Source of the DNA: Thiobacillus sp.
Lineage (GTDB): Bacteria > Pseudomonadota > Gammaproteobacteria > Burkholderiales > Thiobacillaceae
Direction: 5' to 3'
Length of the DNA stretch: 40,352 nucleotides
Assembly (NCBI GenBank): GCA_021166845.1
Contig: JAJPEP010000021.1
Location: 1-40,352, forward strand
Shown here: in pieces, positions 23,883-33,230 of the stretch
Numbering within the stretch: position 1 is the stretch's first letter
Layout: the number at the start of each line of letters is the position of its first letter
Notes under the pieces: model-generated
Told to the model about the DNA's origin: nothing
The model's database searches: none
The model's input: the letters and a program-made list of their open reading frames with translations, nothing else
Program-made: the position numbers and the translations under genes

Positions 23883-25178
23883 ATGGTCCCTTACCTCACC
23901 ACCGCACTTACCGGACCGCTGCTTGAGCTGGAAAAGCGCCTGCTCGACGCCCAGCCGATGATCGAGCACTGGTTTCGCCAGCAGTGGAAGGGGCAGTCGG
24001 CGCCGTTCTACACCTCGGTGGATATCCGCAATGCGGGCTTCAAGCTGGCGCCGGTCGACACCAACCTGTTCCCCGGCGGCTTCAACAATCTCAACCCGGC
24101 CTTCATGTCGCTGTCGATCCACGCGGCGATGGGCGCGGTGGAAAAAATCTGCCCCTACGCCCAGCGCTTGTTGCTCATCCCCGAGAGCCACACCCGCAAC
24201 ACCTTCTACCTGCAGAACGTCGCGGTGCTCGTCCACATCCTGCGCCAGACCGGCCTCATCGTGCGCATCGGCACGCTGATTCCCGATATCACCGAGCCGA
24301 CCACGCTGGAGCTGCCCGCCGGCGGACGCCTCACGCTGGAGCCGCTGGTGCGCAAGGGGAACCGCATCGGGCTGGAGGGCTTCGACCCCTGCGCGGTACT
24401 GCTCAACAACGACCTGTCGGCCGGGGTGCCGGATATCCTCAAGGGGATCGAGCAGAACATCATGCCGCCGCTGCACGCCGGCTGGGCGACGCGCCGCAAG
24501 TCGCGCCACTTTTCCGCGTATCAGCATGTCGCCGACGAATTCGCGCAGCTGATCGGCATCGACCCCTGGCTGATCGACCCATACTTCAACCACTGCGGCA
24601 AGATCGACTTTCAGGCGCGCCAGGGCGAGGACTGCCTGGCCGAGAAGGTCGGCGACATGCTGGAAAAGATCCGCGTCAAATATGCCGAATACGGCATCGA
24701 CCAGCCGCCCTTCGTCATCGTCAAGGCCGATGCCGGCACCTACGGCATGGGCATCATGACGGTGAAGTCGCCGGACGACGTGCGCGAACTCAACCGCAAG
24801 CAGCGCAACAAGATGGCGGTCGGCAAGGAAGGGGTCGAGGTCAGCGAGGTGCTGATCCAGGAAGGCGTCTACACCTTCGAGAGCATCAACGGCGCGGTGG
24901 CCGAACCGGTCGTCTACATGCTCGAACACTTCGTCGTCGGCGGCTTCTACCGCGTGCATACCGGACGCGGTTCGGACGAAAACCTCAACAGCCCCGGCAT
25001 GCATTTCGTGCCGCTGGCGTTCGACGACACCTGCGTGATGCCCGACCGCAGCGCCAACCCCGACGCCAGCCCCAACCGCTTCTACGCCTATGGCGTGATC
25101 GCGCGGCTGGCGATGCTGGCCGCCTCGATCGAGCTCGACGAAACGCTCCACGAGATCGAAAACGCGACCGCCGCATGA
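23883..25178 (+). CDS. gshA: Glutamate-cysteine ligase, ferrooxidans/proteobacterial type
   Basis: About 431 residues. The enzyme makes gamma-glutamylcysteine from glutamate, cysteine and ATP, the first step of glutathione synthesis. The sequence (TSVDIRNAGFKLAPVDTNLFPGGFNNL, RRKSRHFSAYQ, VKADAGTYGMGIMTVKS, GGFYRVHTGRGSDENLNSPG) resembles the glutamate-cysteine ligase family first defined in Acidithiobacillus ferrooxidans and unlike the E. coli GshA or plant-type enzymes. ATG 23883 is my choice; TTG 23865 would add six residues, and neither has a strong ribosome-binding site. The stop overlaps gshB as ATGA, which supports the functional call. Confidence 0.92.
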   Translation: MVPYLTTALTGPLLELEKRLLDAQPMIEHWFRQQWKGQSAPFYTSVDIRNAGFKLAPVDTNLFPGGFNNLNPAFMSLSIHAAMGAVEKICPYAQRLLLIPESHTRNTFYLQNVAVLVHILRQTGLIVRIGTLIPDITEPTTLELPAGGRLTLEPLVRKGNRIGLEGFDPCAVLLNNDLSAGVPDILKGIEQNIMPPLHAGWATRRKSRHFSAYQHVADEFAQLIGIDPWLIDPYFNHCGKIDFQARQGEDCLAEKVGDMLEKIRVKYAEYGIDQPPFVIVKADAGTYGMGIMTVKSPDDVRELNRKQRNKMAVGKEGVEVSEVLIQEGVYTFESINGAVAEPVVYMLEHFVVGGFYRVHTGRGSDENLNSPGMHFVPLAFDDTCVMPDRSANPDASPNRFYAYGVIARLAMLAASIELDETLHEIENATAA

Positions 25179-26128
25179 AGCTGCTGTTCGTCGTCGATCC
25201 GCTGGCGAGCCTCAAGCCCTATAAGGACAGCTCGGTGGCGATGATGCGCGCGGCGGTGGCGCGAGGCCATGCCGTGTACGCCACCGAGGCGCGCCGGCTG
25301 CAGGTGCGTGACGGCATCGCCCGGGCCGCCTGCGATGCGCTCGACGTGCGTACCGACAACGACTGGGTGCGCGTCACCCGCACCGATGTTTGGGTGCTGA
25401 AGGATTTTGACGCCGTGCTGATGCGCAGCGACCCGCCGGTGGACACCGACTACCTGCTCGCCACCCAGCTTCTTGGCATCGCCGAAGCCAACGGCGCGCG
25501 GGTGCTGAACCGCCCTGCCGCCTTGCGCGACTTCAACGAGAAGCTGGCGATCCTCAACTTTCCACAATTCGTCGCGCCCACCCTGATTACGGCCGATGCA
25601 ACAGAGATTGGCAGCTTCCTTGCCGAGCACGGCGACATCATCGTCAAGCCGCTCACCGAGATGGGCGGCAGCGGCATTTTCCGTCTGACGCTTTCCGACC
25701 CCAACCGCAACGCCATCCTGGAAACGCTGACCCGGCGCGGCTGCCGCGCCATCATGGCGCAGCGCTATCTGCCGGCGATCAGCGAGGGCGACAAGCGCAT
25801 CCTGCTGATCGATGGCGAAGTCGTGCCGTGGGCGCTGGCGCGCATCCCACAGGCCGGCGAGACGCGCGGCAACCTCGCCGCCGGCGGCACCGCGCGCGCG
25901 CAGCCTTTGCGCGCCCGCGACCGCCAGATCGCCGAGGCCATCGCGCCGTGGACGCGAGATCGCGGCATCTTCCTCGCCGGCCTCGACGTCATCGGCGACT
26001 GCCTCACTGAAATCAACGTCACCAGCCCCACCGGCTTCCAGGAAATCGCGGCGCAGACCGGGCACGACGTAGCGGCGCAATTCATCGCCGCAGTCGAGCG
26101 TGCCTGCCCGGCCACGGTTCGCGCATGA
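25175..26128 (+). CDS. gshB: Glutathione synthase
   Basis: The 317-residue ATP-grasp enzyme adds glycine to gamma-glutamylcysteine. The N terminus MKLLFVVDPLASLKPYKDSS is the typical GshB preATP-grasp segment. MRSDPPVDTDYL, LNRPAALRDFNEKLAILNFP, VKPLTEMGGSGIFRL, LIDGEVVPWALARIP, RGNLAAGGTA and INVTSPTGFQE are canonical motifs for nucleotide, metal and substrate binding. It overlaps gshA and apbE by 4 bp at each end, so the three genes form a tight operon. Full glutathione synthesis is therefore encoded here. Confidence 0.96.
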   Translation: MKLLFVVDPLASLKPYKDSSVAMMRAAVARGHAVYATEARRLQVRDGIARAACDALDVRTDNDWVRVTRTDVWVLKDFDAVLMRSDPPVDTDYLLATQLLGIAEANGARVLNRPAALRDFNEKLAILNFPQFVAPTLITADATEIGSFLAEHGDIIVKPLTEMGGSGIFRLTLSDPNRNAILETLTRRGCRAIMAQRYLPAISEGDKRILLIDGEVVPWALARIPQAGETRGNLAAGGTARAQPLRARDRQIAEAIAPWTRDRGIFLAGLDVIGDCLTEINVTSPTGFQEIAAQTGHDVAAQFIAAVERACPATVRA

Positions 26129-27123
26129 GATCGGCGCGACACGGCCTGTGGCTTCTGCTGCTGTGGGCGCTGGCTGCCTGCAGTCCGCCTCCTTTGCACC
26201 AGCAACAAGCCTATGTCTTCGGCACCCTGGTCGATGTCGGCATCTACGGCGCGCCAGAGCCGCAGGCCCGGCAGGCGGCGGCGGCGGTGCTGGCGCGCTT
26301 CGACGCACTGCATCGCATGCTGCACGCCTGGCAGCCGAGCGAACTGTCGCGCCTCAACGCCGCGCTGGCGCGGGGCGAGCGCACCACGGTCACGCCCGAA
26401 CTCGCGGCGATGCTGCGCGATGCGCAAACGCGCTCGATCCAGTCCAGCGATCTCTTCAATCCGGCCATCGGCGGGCTGATTGCGCTATGGGGCTTCCACT
26501 CCGACGCACCGCAGGCGCGGGTGCCGGATGCCGCCGCGATCTCGGCATGGGTCGGCAGGCGGCCACGCATGGCTGACCTGCACATCGAAAACAATACCGT
26601 CTGGAGCGGCAACCCGGCGGTGCAGCTCGATCTCGGCGGCTACGCCAAGGGGCGCGCGCTCGACGACGCGGCGGCCATCCTGAAATCGCACGGGATCGAG
26701 AACGCGCTGGTGAACATCGGCGGCAACGTGATCGCGCTGGGCGCGCACGGCGAGCGCCCGTGGCGTGTGGGCATCCAGCACCCGCGCCAGCCGGGGACGC
26801 TGGCGACGCTGGATTTGCACGATGGCGAGGCGGTCGGCACCTCCGGGGATTACCAGCGCTATTTCGAGGTGAACGGGCGTCGTTACAGCCATCTGATCGA
26901 TCCTCGTACCGGCTTTCCGGCAACCGGCATGCAGTCGTTGACGGTTCTGGCAACGGGCGAACAGGCGGGGACGCGCTCGGACGCGCTGTCGAAGCCGCTG
27001 TTTATCGACGGCCCGCGGCGGCTGCCGGGCAATGCGTCCCGCCTGGGCGTTACCCACTATCTGGCGGTGGATTCCGCCGGCAAGATACATGTATCCCCTG
27101 CGATGAAGGCCCGGCTTCGTTAA
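26125..27123 (+). CDS. apbE: FAD:protein FMN transferase (ApbE), lipoprotein
   Basis: The 332-residue protein starts with a lipoprotein signal (LAAC, Cys19). ApbE motifs follow: FNPAIGGLIALWGF, LDLGGYAKGRALD, NIGGNVIALG, AVGTSGDYQRYFE and YSHLIDPRTGFPA. The enzyme attaches FMN covalently to Thr residues of periplasmic or membrane flavoproteins such as NqrB/C and RnfG/D, or NosR. It overlaps gshB by ATGA. Linkage to glutathione genes is not functionally obvious. None of its usual client proteins is encoded in this window. Confidence 0.94.
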   Translation: MRSARHGLWLLLLWALAACSPPPLHQQQAYVFGTLVDVGIYGAPEPQARQAAAAVLARFDALHRMLHAWQPSELSRLNAALARGERTTVTPELAAMLRDAQTRSIQSSDLFNPAIGGLIALWGFHSDAPQARVPDAAAISAWVGRRPRMADLHIENNTVWSGNPAVQLDLGGYAKGRALDDAAAILKSHGIENALVNIGGNVIALGAHGERPWRVGIQHPRQPGTLATLDLHDGEAVGTSGDYQRYFEVNGRRYSHLIDPRTGFPATGMQSLTVLATGEQAGTRSDALSKPLFIDGPRRLPGNASRLGVTHYLAVDSAGKIHVSPAMKARLR

Positions 27124-27147
27124 CCGGCTGGGGCGTTGCCTTCGCCT

Positions 27148-27166
27148 CCTTCCCGCTTTGGGGAGG
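27148..27166. repeat. Short hairpin resembling dispersed intergenic repeats
   Basis: CCTTCCC (27148-27154) can pair with GGGGAGG (27160-27166), with one G-T wobble, just after apbE. The motif, followed by GTTGGGG, looks like the pyrimidine-rich hairpin repeats scattered between genes in many proteobacteria. Only one copy is seen here, so this is a tentative call. It could weakly terminate apbE transcription. Confidence 0.3.
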
Positions 27167-27237
27167 GTTGGGGATGACCAGCGACTTGCCCGCAGCGTAT
27201 GCGCGTTAAAATACTTTTTTGGTCTGACATTCCCGCA

Positions 27238-27654
27238 ATGATAGGTATCCTCATCGTCGCCCACGGGTCGCTCGCCGACAGTCTGGTCGAGTGCGCAACC
27301 CATGTTCTGGGGCAGCGTCCGCGTAGCCTGGCCACGCTCGATTTCATCGGCCACGCCGATCCGGACGAGCGCCAGAAGGCCTTGCAAGCCCGGCTTGCCG
27401 AGCTGGACGAAGGCGACGGCATCCTGGTGCTGACCGACATGTACGGCGCCACCCCCAGCAACACGCTGTGCCGGCTGCTCGAACCGGCGCATATCGAAGG
27501 CGTCTCCGGCGTCAACCTGCCGATGCTGCTGAAGGCGCTGAATTATCGCGAGACGCTGGCGCTGCCGCAGCTCATCGAACGCATCGTCCAGGGCGGGCGC
27601 AACAGCATCAACCATATTTCCGAGACCATGTGCCATGCAGCAACGGGACGTTGA
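27238..27654 (+). CDS. PTS EIIA component, mannose-type (regulatory PTS)
   Basis: The 138-residue protein matches EIIA of the mannose family: MIGILIVAHGSLADS with phospho-accepting His9, then LVLTDMYGATPSNT and the SGVNLPMLLKAL motif. No EIIB or EIIC permease is encoded nearby; HPr and EI follow instead. This IIA-HPr-EI set is the truncated PTS of many betaproteobacteria, thought to serve regulation rather than sugar uptake. Start ATG 27238 fits the family N terminus; a frame from 27199 is longer without support. It overlaps ptsH by 20 bp. Confidence 0.92.
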   Translation: MIGILIVAHGSLADSLVECATHVLGQRPRSLATLDFIGHADPDERQKALQARLAELDEGDGILVLTDMYGATPSNTLCRLLEPAHIEGVSGVNLPMLLKALNYRETLALPQLIERIVQGGRNSINHISETMCHAATGR

Positions 27655-27907
27655 AATCGTCAACAAACTGGGGCTGCACGCGCGCCCGTCGGCCAGGCTG
27701 ACCCAGCTGGCATCCGGCTTCAAGAGCAATGTGTTCATGTCGCGCAATGGTCGCCGCGTCAACGCCAAGAGCATCATGGGCGTGATGATGCTGGCCGCTG
27801 CCAGGGGCAGCACCATTACCCTGGAAACCGAGGGGGAAGACGAGGTAGAAGCGATGGAAGCCTTGGCGAACCTGATCTCCAGCGGCTTCGGGGAAGAGCT
27901 GGTATGA
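27635..27907 (+). CDS. ptsH: Phosphocarrier protein HPr
   Basis: The 90-residue phosphocarrier has His15 in KLGLHARPSA, phosphorylated by enzyme I, and the regulatory Ser46 in VNAKSIMGVMML, the target of HPr kinase where that enzyme exists. Both sites are intact. It starts inside the IIA gene and ends overlapping ptsI by ATGA, so translation of all three is coupled. HprK is not in the window. Confidence 0.95.
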   Translation: MQQRDVEIVNKLGLHARPSARLTQLASGFKSNVFMSRNGRRVNAKSIMGVMMLAAARGSTITLETEGEDEVEAMEALANLISSGFGEELV

Positions 27908-29628
27908 GCTTCTCCCTGCACGGCATCGGCGTCTCCGGCGGCATCGCAATCGGCTATGCGCACCTCACCTCCAATGCGCGGATCGAAGTGCCGCAGTACA
28001 TGCTCGACCGCAAGCACATCAAGGAGGAACTGGCGCGCTTCGATGAAGCCATCCTCGCCACCCGCGCCGAGCTCGAAACCCTGCGCCACCACATTCCGGC
28101 CAACGCCCCGGCCGAACTGTCGGCGTTTCTCGACATGCACCTGATGTTCCTCGGCGATTCGATGATCGCCGAGGCGCCCAAGCGCCTGATCCGCGAAACC
28201 CAATGCAACGCCGAGTGGGCGCTGGCACAACAGATGGAGGCGCTGGTCGCGCGCTTCGAGGAAATCGACGACCCTTACCTGAGGAGCCGCCAGGAGGACG
28301 TGGTGCAGGTGGTGCAGCGCGTGCTGAAGGCTCTGACCGGCCACCCCAGCCATCTGCCGCTGGATGTCGACTTCGGCGTCGAGCGCATCCTGGTCGCGCA
28401 CGAGTTGTCGCCCGCCGACATGGTCCTGTTCAAGAACGTCCATTTCGCCGCCTTCATCACCGACCTGGGCGGCGCCACCTCGCACACCGCGATCCTGGCG
28501 CGCAGCATGGGAATGCCGTCAGTGATGGCGCTGCACAATGCACGCGGCCTGATCCGCGACCACGACCTGCTGATTGTCGACGGCCGCGACGGCGTGGTGA
28601 TCGTCAACCCGGACGAATCGGTGCTGGCCGAATACCGGCTGCGGCAGAACCAGTGGCGCATCGACACCGACAAGCTGAAACGCCTGAAAACCAGCAAGTC
28701 GGCCACACTCGACGGCACCCCGATCGAGCTGATGGCGAACATCGAATTGCTCTCCGACGTCGATGCCGTGAAGGCCTCGGGGGCGCTCGGCTTCGGCCTG
28801 TTCCGCAGCGAATTCCTGTTCCTCAACCGCAGTGACCTGCCGAGCGAGGACGAGCAGTATGAATCCTACAAGGCGGTGGCCGAGGCGCTGGACGGCAAGC
28901 CGGTCACCATCCGCACGCTTGACCTGGGTGCGGACAAGCAGGCGCCGTGGGGTCACACCGTGGCCGACAATCCGGCGCTGGGCCTGCGCGCGATCCGGTT
29001 GTGCCTGGCCGAGCCGGGGCTGTTTCAAACCCAGCTGCGCGCGATCCTGCGGGCGTCGGTTCATGGCCAGGTGCGCATCCTCATCCCCATGCTGGTGAGT
29101 TTCATGGAGTTGCGGCAGACGCTGCAACGCATCGACGAAGCTCGCAACTCCCTGCGCAAGGACGGCCTGAAATTCGACGAAGACATCCCGGTTGGCGGCA
29201 TGATCGAAGTGCCCGCCGCCGCGCTTTCGGCCGGGTTCTTTGCCGAGCAGCTCGATTTTCTGTCGATCGGCACCAACGACCTGATCCAGTACACGCTGGC
29301 GATCGACCGCGCCGACGACAGCGTGGCGCACCTGTACGACCCGCTGCATCCGGCGGTGCTCAACCTCATCCAGTACACGCTGCGCGCCGGCGCCAAGGCC
29401 GGCAAGCCAGTCTCGGTATGCGGGGAAATGGCGGGCGATCCGCTGTTGACGCGGCTGTTGCTGGGGCTGGGGCTGCGGACGTTCTCGATGCAGCCGGCAA
29501 GCCTGCTGCAGGTCAAGCAGCAGGTCCTGAAATCCCACCTGGAAGAATTGACGCCGATGGCACAACGGATGCTCAAGAACACCGACCCGGACAGGACGGC
29601 GCTGTTATTGAATCGGCTAAACGGCTGA
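27904..29628 (+). CDS. ptsI: Phosphoenolpyruvate-protein phosphotransferase (PTS enzyme I)
   Basis: The 574-residue enzyme takes phosphate from PEP to His194 (GGATSHTAILAR) and passes it to HPr. The N-terminal HPr-binding helical domain, the swivelling phosphohistidine domain and the C-terminal PEP-binding barrel are all present, with FRSEFLFLNR, DLGADKQAPW, SIGTNDLIQYTLAIDR and VCGEMAGDP including the active Cys. Length is normal. It is the last gene of the PTS operon and converges on the dynamin-like gene with a 4-bp gap. Confidence 0.96.
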   Translation: MSFSLHGIGVSGGIAIGYAHLTSNARIEVPQYMLDRKHIKEELARFDEAILATRAELETLRHHIPANAPAELSAFLDMHLMFLGDSMIAEAPKRLIRETQCNAEWALAQQMEALVARFEEIDDPYLRSRQEDVVQVVQRVLKALTGHPSHLPLDVDFGVERILVAHELSPADMVLFKNVHFAAFITDLGGATSHTAILARSMGMPSVMALHNARGLIRDHDLLIVDGRDGVVIVNPDESVLAEYRLRQNQWRIDTDKLKRLKTSKSATLDGTPIELMANIELLSDVDAVKASGALGFGLFRSEFLFLNRSDLPSEDEQYESYKAVAEALDGKPVTIRTLDLGADKQAPWGHTVADNPALGLRAIRLCLAEPGLFQTQLRAILRASVHGQVRILIPMLVSFMELRQTLQRIDEARNSLRKDGLKFDEDIPVGGMIEVPAAALSAGFFAEQLDFLSIGTNDLIQYTLAIDRADDSVAHLYDPLHPAVLNLIQYTLRAGAKAGKPVSVCGEMAGDPLLTRLLLGLGLRTFSMQPASLLQVKQQVLKSHLEELTPMAQRMLKNTDPDRTALLLNRLNG

Positions 29629-29632
29629 ACGG

Positions 29633-31537
29633 CTAGACAGCCAGCTGCGCGGCAATCCGTCCCAGTTCCAGCTTCTCATCGCGCAGTTCGCCAATCTCCT
29701 GCTTGATCTGCGCCATCCGGCTGTGCAGCGTGCCCATGTTCTCCAGAATCCGCTGCAGGCTGGCCAGCCGGGTGTCGAGATACTGCTTGTGCTCGCGGAT
29801 GCGCGTCATGATGGGGTCGAGCGCAATGCGCAGCCAGCGCTCGGCTTCCACCCGCGCCAGGTTGAAAGCCTTGCGCGACTCTTCGGCCAGGCCGGCATAA
29901 AAGCGCCGGATCATGAAACGTTTCTCCAGCATCAAATTGGCCGGATCCTTGCAGAAGGCTTCGGTCTCGCGCGTCAGTCCTTGCAGCCGGTTGCGATAGG
30001 CGCCCAGATCGAGTCGCGGCACCTGCATTTTGGGCAGATTGTGCTGGCGGTGAAACCGCGTATAGGCCTGATCCAGCGCGTCCAGGATATTGTCGGCCAG
30101 CTGGGTCGCGTGCTGCAGCCGCTCGACCATCTGCTCGCTCAGCTGGCGGATGCCGCTGGTGAGCCCGCGCGTGGTCAGGCTGGATTCCATGACCTCGCGC
30201 CCGGCCTTGCAAATGACGCTCAGCGTGTCATCCGACAAGTGCGATAGCAGGTGGTCGCCCTGCTTCTGCACCATTTTCCGGGTCACCCGGAACTGGGCGG
30301 CGGTGGCGTCGTAACTGTCTTTTTCCTGCTGCAGGGTGGCGCGCGTCTGCTCGATCAGCTCACGATTCTTGCCCGACAGCTGGCTGAGCTGGATCAATTC
30401 GTCGCTGCTGCGCTTGAGCCGTGCCGACATGTCCACCCGGCTTTCGTCGAGCAGCGACACCACCTCGCGGCTGACCGCGTGGTAGAGCATGTCGCGCCGC
30501 GCCGGGATCACCTGGTGCGCCAGCAGGTATTCCAGCGACTCGATGCCGGAGCGCACGCGCAGGGCGGCATCGCCGCGAATGGTGGCCACCAGCGCTTTCT
30601 GCGCCGACACGGCGAACACCCGGCTGCGCGGCAGTTTCAGCACGCGCGCGGTTTCTTCGGCCTGGCGCTCGATGGTGGCCTGCACCTCGGCGTCGCTCTT
30701 CAGCTCGTCCCACAGCATGTCGATCTTGTTCAGCACCGCCACGTGGTAATTGGCGTGGCGGTGCACGTGCTTCTGCCAGATTTCCAGATCCGAGCGCGTC
30801 ACGCCGGTATCGGTCGCCAGCAGGTACATCACCGCATGCGCATTGGGGATGACCGACAGGGTGAGCTCGGGCTCGGCGCCCAGCGCGTTGAGTCCGGGGG
30901 TGTCCAGGATCGTCAACCCGGCCTGCAGCAGCGGGTGCGGATAGTTGACCATGGCATAGCGCCAGGCCGGCACCTCCACCGTGCCGTCGGCGCGCAGCTG
31001 GTGACGCTCGCCAGGATCCTCGCTGTCCCACAGCCCGAGCTCGATGGCATCCGCCGCTGCCATGGCCTTGGTTTCGGTGAGCTTCTTCAGGCTTTCCTGC
31101 AACTGGCGCGGATCGGCGGGGTCGAGCAGCACCCGGCACCATTCGATCGACATGTGCTTGAGGCGCGCCAGCGATTCGCTGCGGCGGCGCGTTTCGATCG
31201 GCAACAGGCACAGGCTTGGCGCCTCGTCCGCGCTGGCAAACAGCTCGGTCGGGCACATGGTGGTGCGGCCGGCGTCGGAAGGCAGCAGGCGCTGGCCGTG
31301 GTCGGCAAAAAACAGGGCGTTGATGAGTTCGGTCTTGCCGCGCGAGAACTCGGCGACAAAGGCCACCACCAGCTTGTCCTGGCGCAGGCTCGACGCGGTG
31401 TCGGCCAGCCGCAGGGTGCGCTCGGCGTCGATGCCGTGCTGGCGGTCGAGCCAGTCGGCATAGTCGGTAATCGCGGTTGCCAGCCGCAGTCGCCGCTCGC
31501 TGAAGTCGGCGACTTCCTGTTCCAGGTGGACACTCAT
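29633..31537 (-). CDS. Dynamin-like GTPase
   Basis: The 634-residue protein carries a GTPase domain with G1 FSRGKTE near 64-70, a conserved TTMCPTE switch region near 92-98, G3 DTPGL at 212-216 and G4 NKID at 270-273. A long helical stalk-like region (about 340-634) follows, with coiled-coil stretches near the C terminus (REHKQYLDTRLASLQRILE, QEIGELRDEKLELGRI). No transmembrane helix is obvious. Bacterial dynamin-like proteins act in membrane remodelling or protection; the role of this one is unknown. The start overlaps yggU by 4 bp, so it is translationally coupled to the yggS-proC-yggT-yggU operon. Confidence 0.85.
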   Translation of the reverse strand: MSVHLEQEVADFSERRLRLATAITDYADWLDRQHGIDAERTLRLADTASSLRQDKLVVAFVAEFSRGKTELINALFFADHGQRLLPSDAGRTTMCPTELFASADEAPSLCLLPIETRRRSESLARLKHMSIEWCRVLLDPADPRQLQESLKKLTETKAMAAADAIELGLWDSEDPGERHQLRADGTVEVPAWRYAMVNYPHPLLQAGLTILDTPGLNALGAEPELTLSVIPNAHAVMYLLATDTGVTRSDLEIWQKHVHRHANYHVAVLNKIDMLWDELKSDAEVQATIERQAEETARVLKLPRSRVFAVSAQKALVATIRGDAALRVRSGIESLEYLLAHQVIPARRDMLYHAVSREVVSLLDESRVDMSARLKRSSDELIQLSQLSGKNRELIEQTRATLQQEKDSYDATAAQFRVTRKMVQKQGDHLLSHLSDDTLSVICKAGREVMESSLTTRGLTSGIRQLSEQMVERLQHATQLADNILDALDQAYTRFHRQHNLPKMQVPRLDLGAYRNRLQGLTRETEAFCKDPANLMLEKRFMIRRFYAGLAEESRKAFNLARVEAERWLRIALDPIMTRIREHKQYLDTRLASLQRILENMGTLHSRMAQIKQEIGELRDEKLELGRIAAQLAV

Positions 31538-31848
31538 GTTTTGCTGTTCTTCCCGATATCAAGCCAGGGGGTTTCGACCCCGGAGACTGCCACGGTTTTC
31601 TGCCGCGAGGCGTCGCCGCGAACCAGGCGGACCGCGGACTTCGGCACGCCCAGTTGCGCGGCCAGCCAGGCCAGCAGATGCGCATTCGCCTTGTTATCGA
31701 CCGCGGGCGCGGCAATCTTTAATTTCAGCCGGCCGCCATGCTCGCCCACCGCGGCAGTGGCTTTCGCCCCCGGCTGCACATGGAGATCAAGCAGCCAGCC
31801 CGCGCCATCGGGGCGCGCCCAGACGGGGGGCCGCTCAGAGGGAAGCAA
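31534..31848 (-). CDS. yggU: DUF167 (YggU-family) protein
   Basis: The 104-residue protein shows the DUF167 core: LDLHVQPGAKATAAVGEHGGRLKLKIAAPAVDNKANAHLLAWLA followed by VPKSAVRLVRGDASRQKTV. The family is small, single-domain and widespread, without an established biochemical role. It overlaps yggT by 14 bp upstream and the dynamin-like gene by 4 bp downstream. The proC-yggT-yggU order is conserved in proteobacteria. Confidence 0.9.
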   Translation of the reverse strand: MLPSERPPVWARPDGAGWLLDLHVQPGAKATAAVGEHGGRLKLKIAAPAVDNKANAHLLAWLAAQLGVPKSAVRLVRGDASRQKTVAVSGVETPWLDIGKNSKT

Positions 31849-32410
31849 GCAGCGCCCGCTCCAGCGCCAGCAAGGGCACCATCAGCACCAGCTGGCACAG
31901 GATGAACAGCACCAGCGGCGTCAGATCGACATTGGCGACCATGGGGACGATGCGCCGCAGCGGATGCAGGAAGGGTTCGGTCAAGGCATACACCACCGGC
32001 ATCAGCGGCGTATTGGAATTGACCCACGACAGCACCGCGCGCACCAGGGTCAGGCCGATGACCAGGTAAACCGCCAGGCTCAACAGCTTCACCGCCGCCA
32101 GCCCCAGCATCACCGACCATACTCCGCCGCCCGCCAGCCCGAACGGAAAGCCATCCAGCCAGTAGCCGGCCGTCACCACCGCCAACTCGACCAGCCAGGC
32201 GAGCACCAGACACGCCCAGTCGAGGCCCAGCAGGCCCGGCACCACCCGGCGTAGCGGCTTCACCGCAAAGTCGGTGATGGCGACGACGAACTGGGCGAAA
32301 GAATTGCGAAACGGCACCCGGAACAGCTGCATCATGAAGCGCAGCAGCACCGCGATCACGAACAGGTTACCCAGCGTCTGGATCAGGAACTTCAGCGCCC
32401 CTGCGATCAT
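31835..32410 (-). CDS. yggT: YggT-family integral membrane protein
   Basis: The 191-residue protein contains two YggT units, each with two hydrophobic helices and a conserved PFRNSFAQF / ITDFAVKPLRRVVPG or LTEPFLHPLRRIVPM segment. YggT proteins have been linked to osmotic and ion homeostasis and, in some bacteria, to cell-division or envelope organisation, but the molecular activity is not settled. It overlaps proC by 4 bp and yggU by 14 bp. Confidence 0.92.
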   Translation of the reverse strand: MIAGALKFLIQTLGNLFVIAVLLRFMMQLFRVPFRNSFAQFVVAITDFAVKPLRRVVPGLLGLDWACLVLAWLVELAVVTAGYWLDGFPFGLAGGGVWSVMLGLAAVKLLSLAVYLVIGLTLVRAVLSWVNSNTPLMPVVYALTEPFLHPLRRIVPMVANVDLTPLVLFILCQLVLMVPLLALERALLASL

Positions 32411-33222
32411 GCCAATCGCCCCAGCTCGTCGCCGAGTTCGGCGCTGCGGCGGCTGGCCGCCTCCACCGCCTGGCCGATGGCCAGCTTGACCGCCGCCGCG
32501 TCCAGCGCGGCAATGCCGCGCTCGGTGGTGCCGCCCTTGGACGTGACCCGCTGACGCAGCACGGCCGGTTCCTCGCCCGACTCAAGCGCCAGCTTGGCCG
32601 CGCCAAAGAAAGTCTGCAGCGCCAGCTGGCGCGCGGTGGCGGACGACAGGCCCTGCGCCACCGCCGCGGCTTCCAGCGATTCGAGAAAATAAAACACATA
32701 GGCCGGGCCGCTGCCCGACACCGCGGTGACCGCGTCCAGCTGGGGCTCGTCCTCCACCCACACCACGCCGCCGACGGCGCGCAGCACCGCCTCGGCCTGC
32801 GAACGCGCGTCCTGGCTGACGTCGAGGGGTGCAAACAGCCCGGCAATCCCGGCCTGCACCAGCGCCGGGGTGTTGGGCATGGCGCGCACGATCCGCGTGT
32901 GCCCGCCCAGCCAGCGCGCGAGGTCGGCCACCCGCACCCCGGCGGCAATCGACACCACCAGATGGCCGGCAAGGCGCGGCGCCAGTGCGGCCGCCACCTC
33001 GGGCAGGCTTTGCGGCTTCACCGCCAGCACGATCAGGCCATGCAGCCGCGCCTGCGAAAGATCCGTATGCGTCACCACGCCAAAGCGCGCAGCCAGTTGC
33101 CCGCGTGCGTCGGCGTTGATTTCCACCACCTCGATGTCGGTGGGCGGGGTGCCGCTGGCGATCAGGCCGCCGATGATGGCGGCCGCCATGTTGCCGCCGC
33201 CGATGAAGCTCACTTTATGCAT
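32407..33222 (-). CDS. proC: Pyrroline-5-carboxylate reductase
   Basis: The 271-residue cytoplasmic enzyme reduces pyrroline-5-carboxylate to proline with NAD(P)H. The Rossmann motif FIGGGNMAAAIIGGL lies at the N terminus. VLAVKPQSL, RAMPNTPALVQAGI, VSGSGPAYVFYFLE and the C-terminal TSKGGTTERGIAAL are the family signatures for cofactor and substrate binding. It follows yggS by 8 bp, a conserved pairing. Confidence 0.96.
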   Translation of the reverse strand: MHKVSFIGGGNMAAAIIGGLIASGTPPTDIEVVEINADARGQLAARFGVVTHTDLSQARLHGLIVLAVKPQSLPEVAAALAPRLAGHLVVSIAAGVRVADLARWLGGHTRIVRAMPNTPALVQAGIAGLFAPLDVSQDARSQAEAVLRAVGGVVWVEDEPQLDAVTAVSGSGPAYVFYFLESLEAAAVAQGLSSATARQLALQTFFGAAKLALESGEEPAVLRQRVTSKGGTTERGIAALDAAAVKLAIGQAVEAASRRSAELGDELGRLA

Positions 33223-33230
33223 ATTTCTTT

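Noticed and set aside
23838..25151. Upstream extension of the trmL frame
   Set aside because: It is antisense to gshA. The family N terminus of TrmL starts at 23837.
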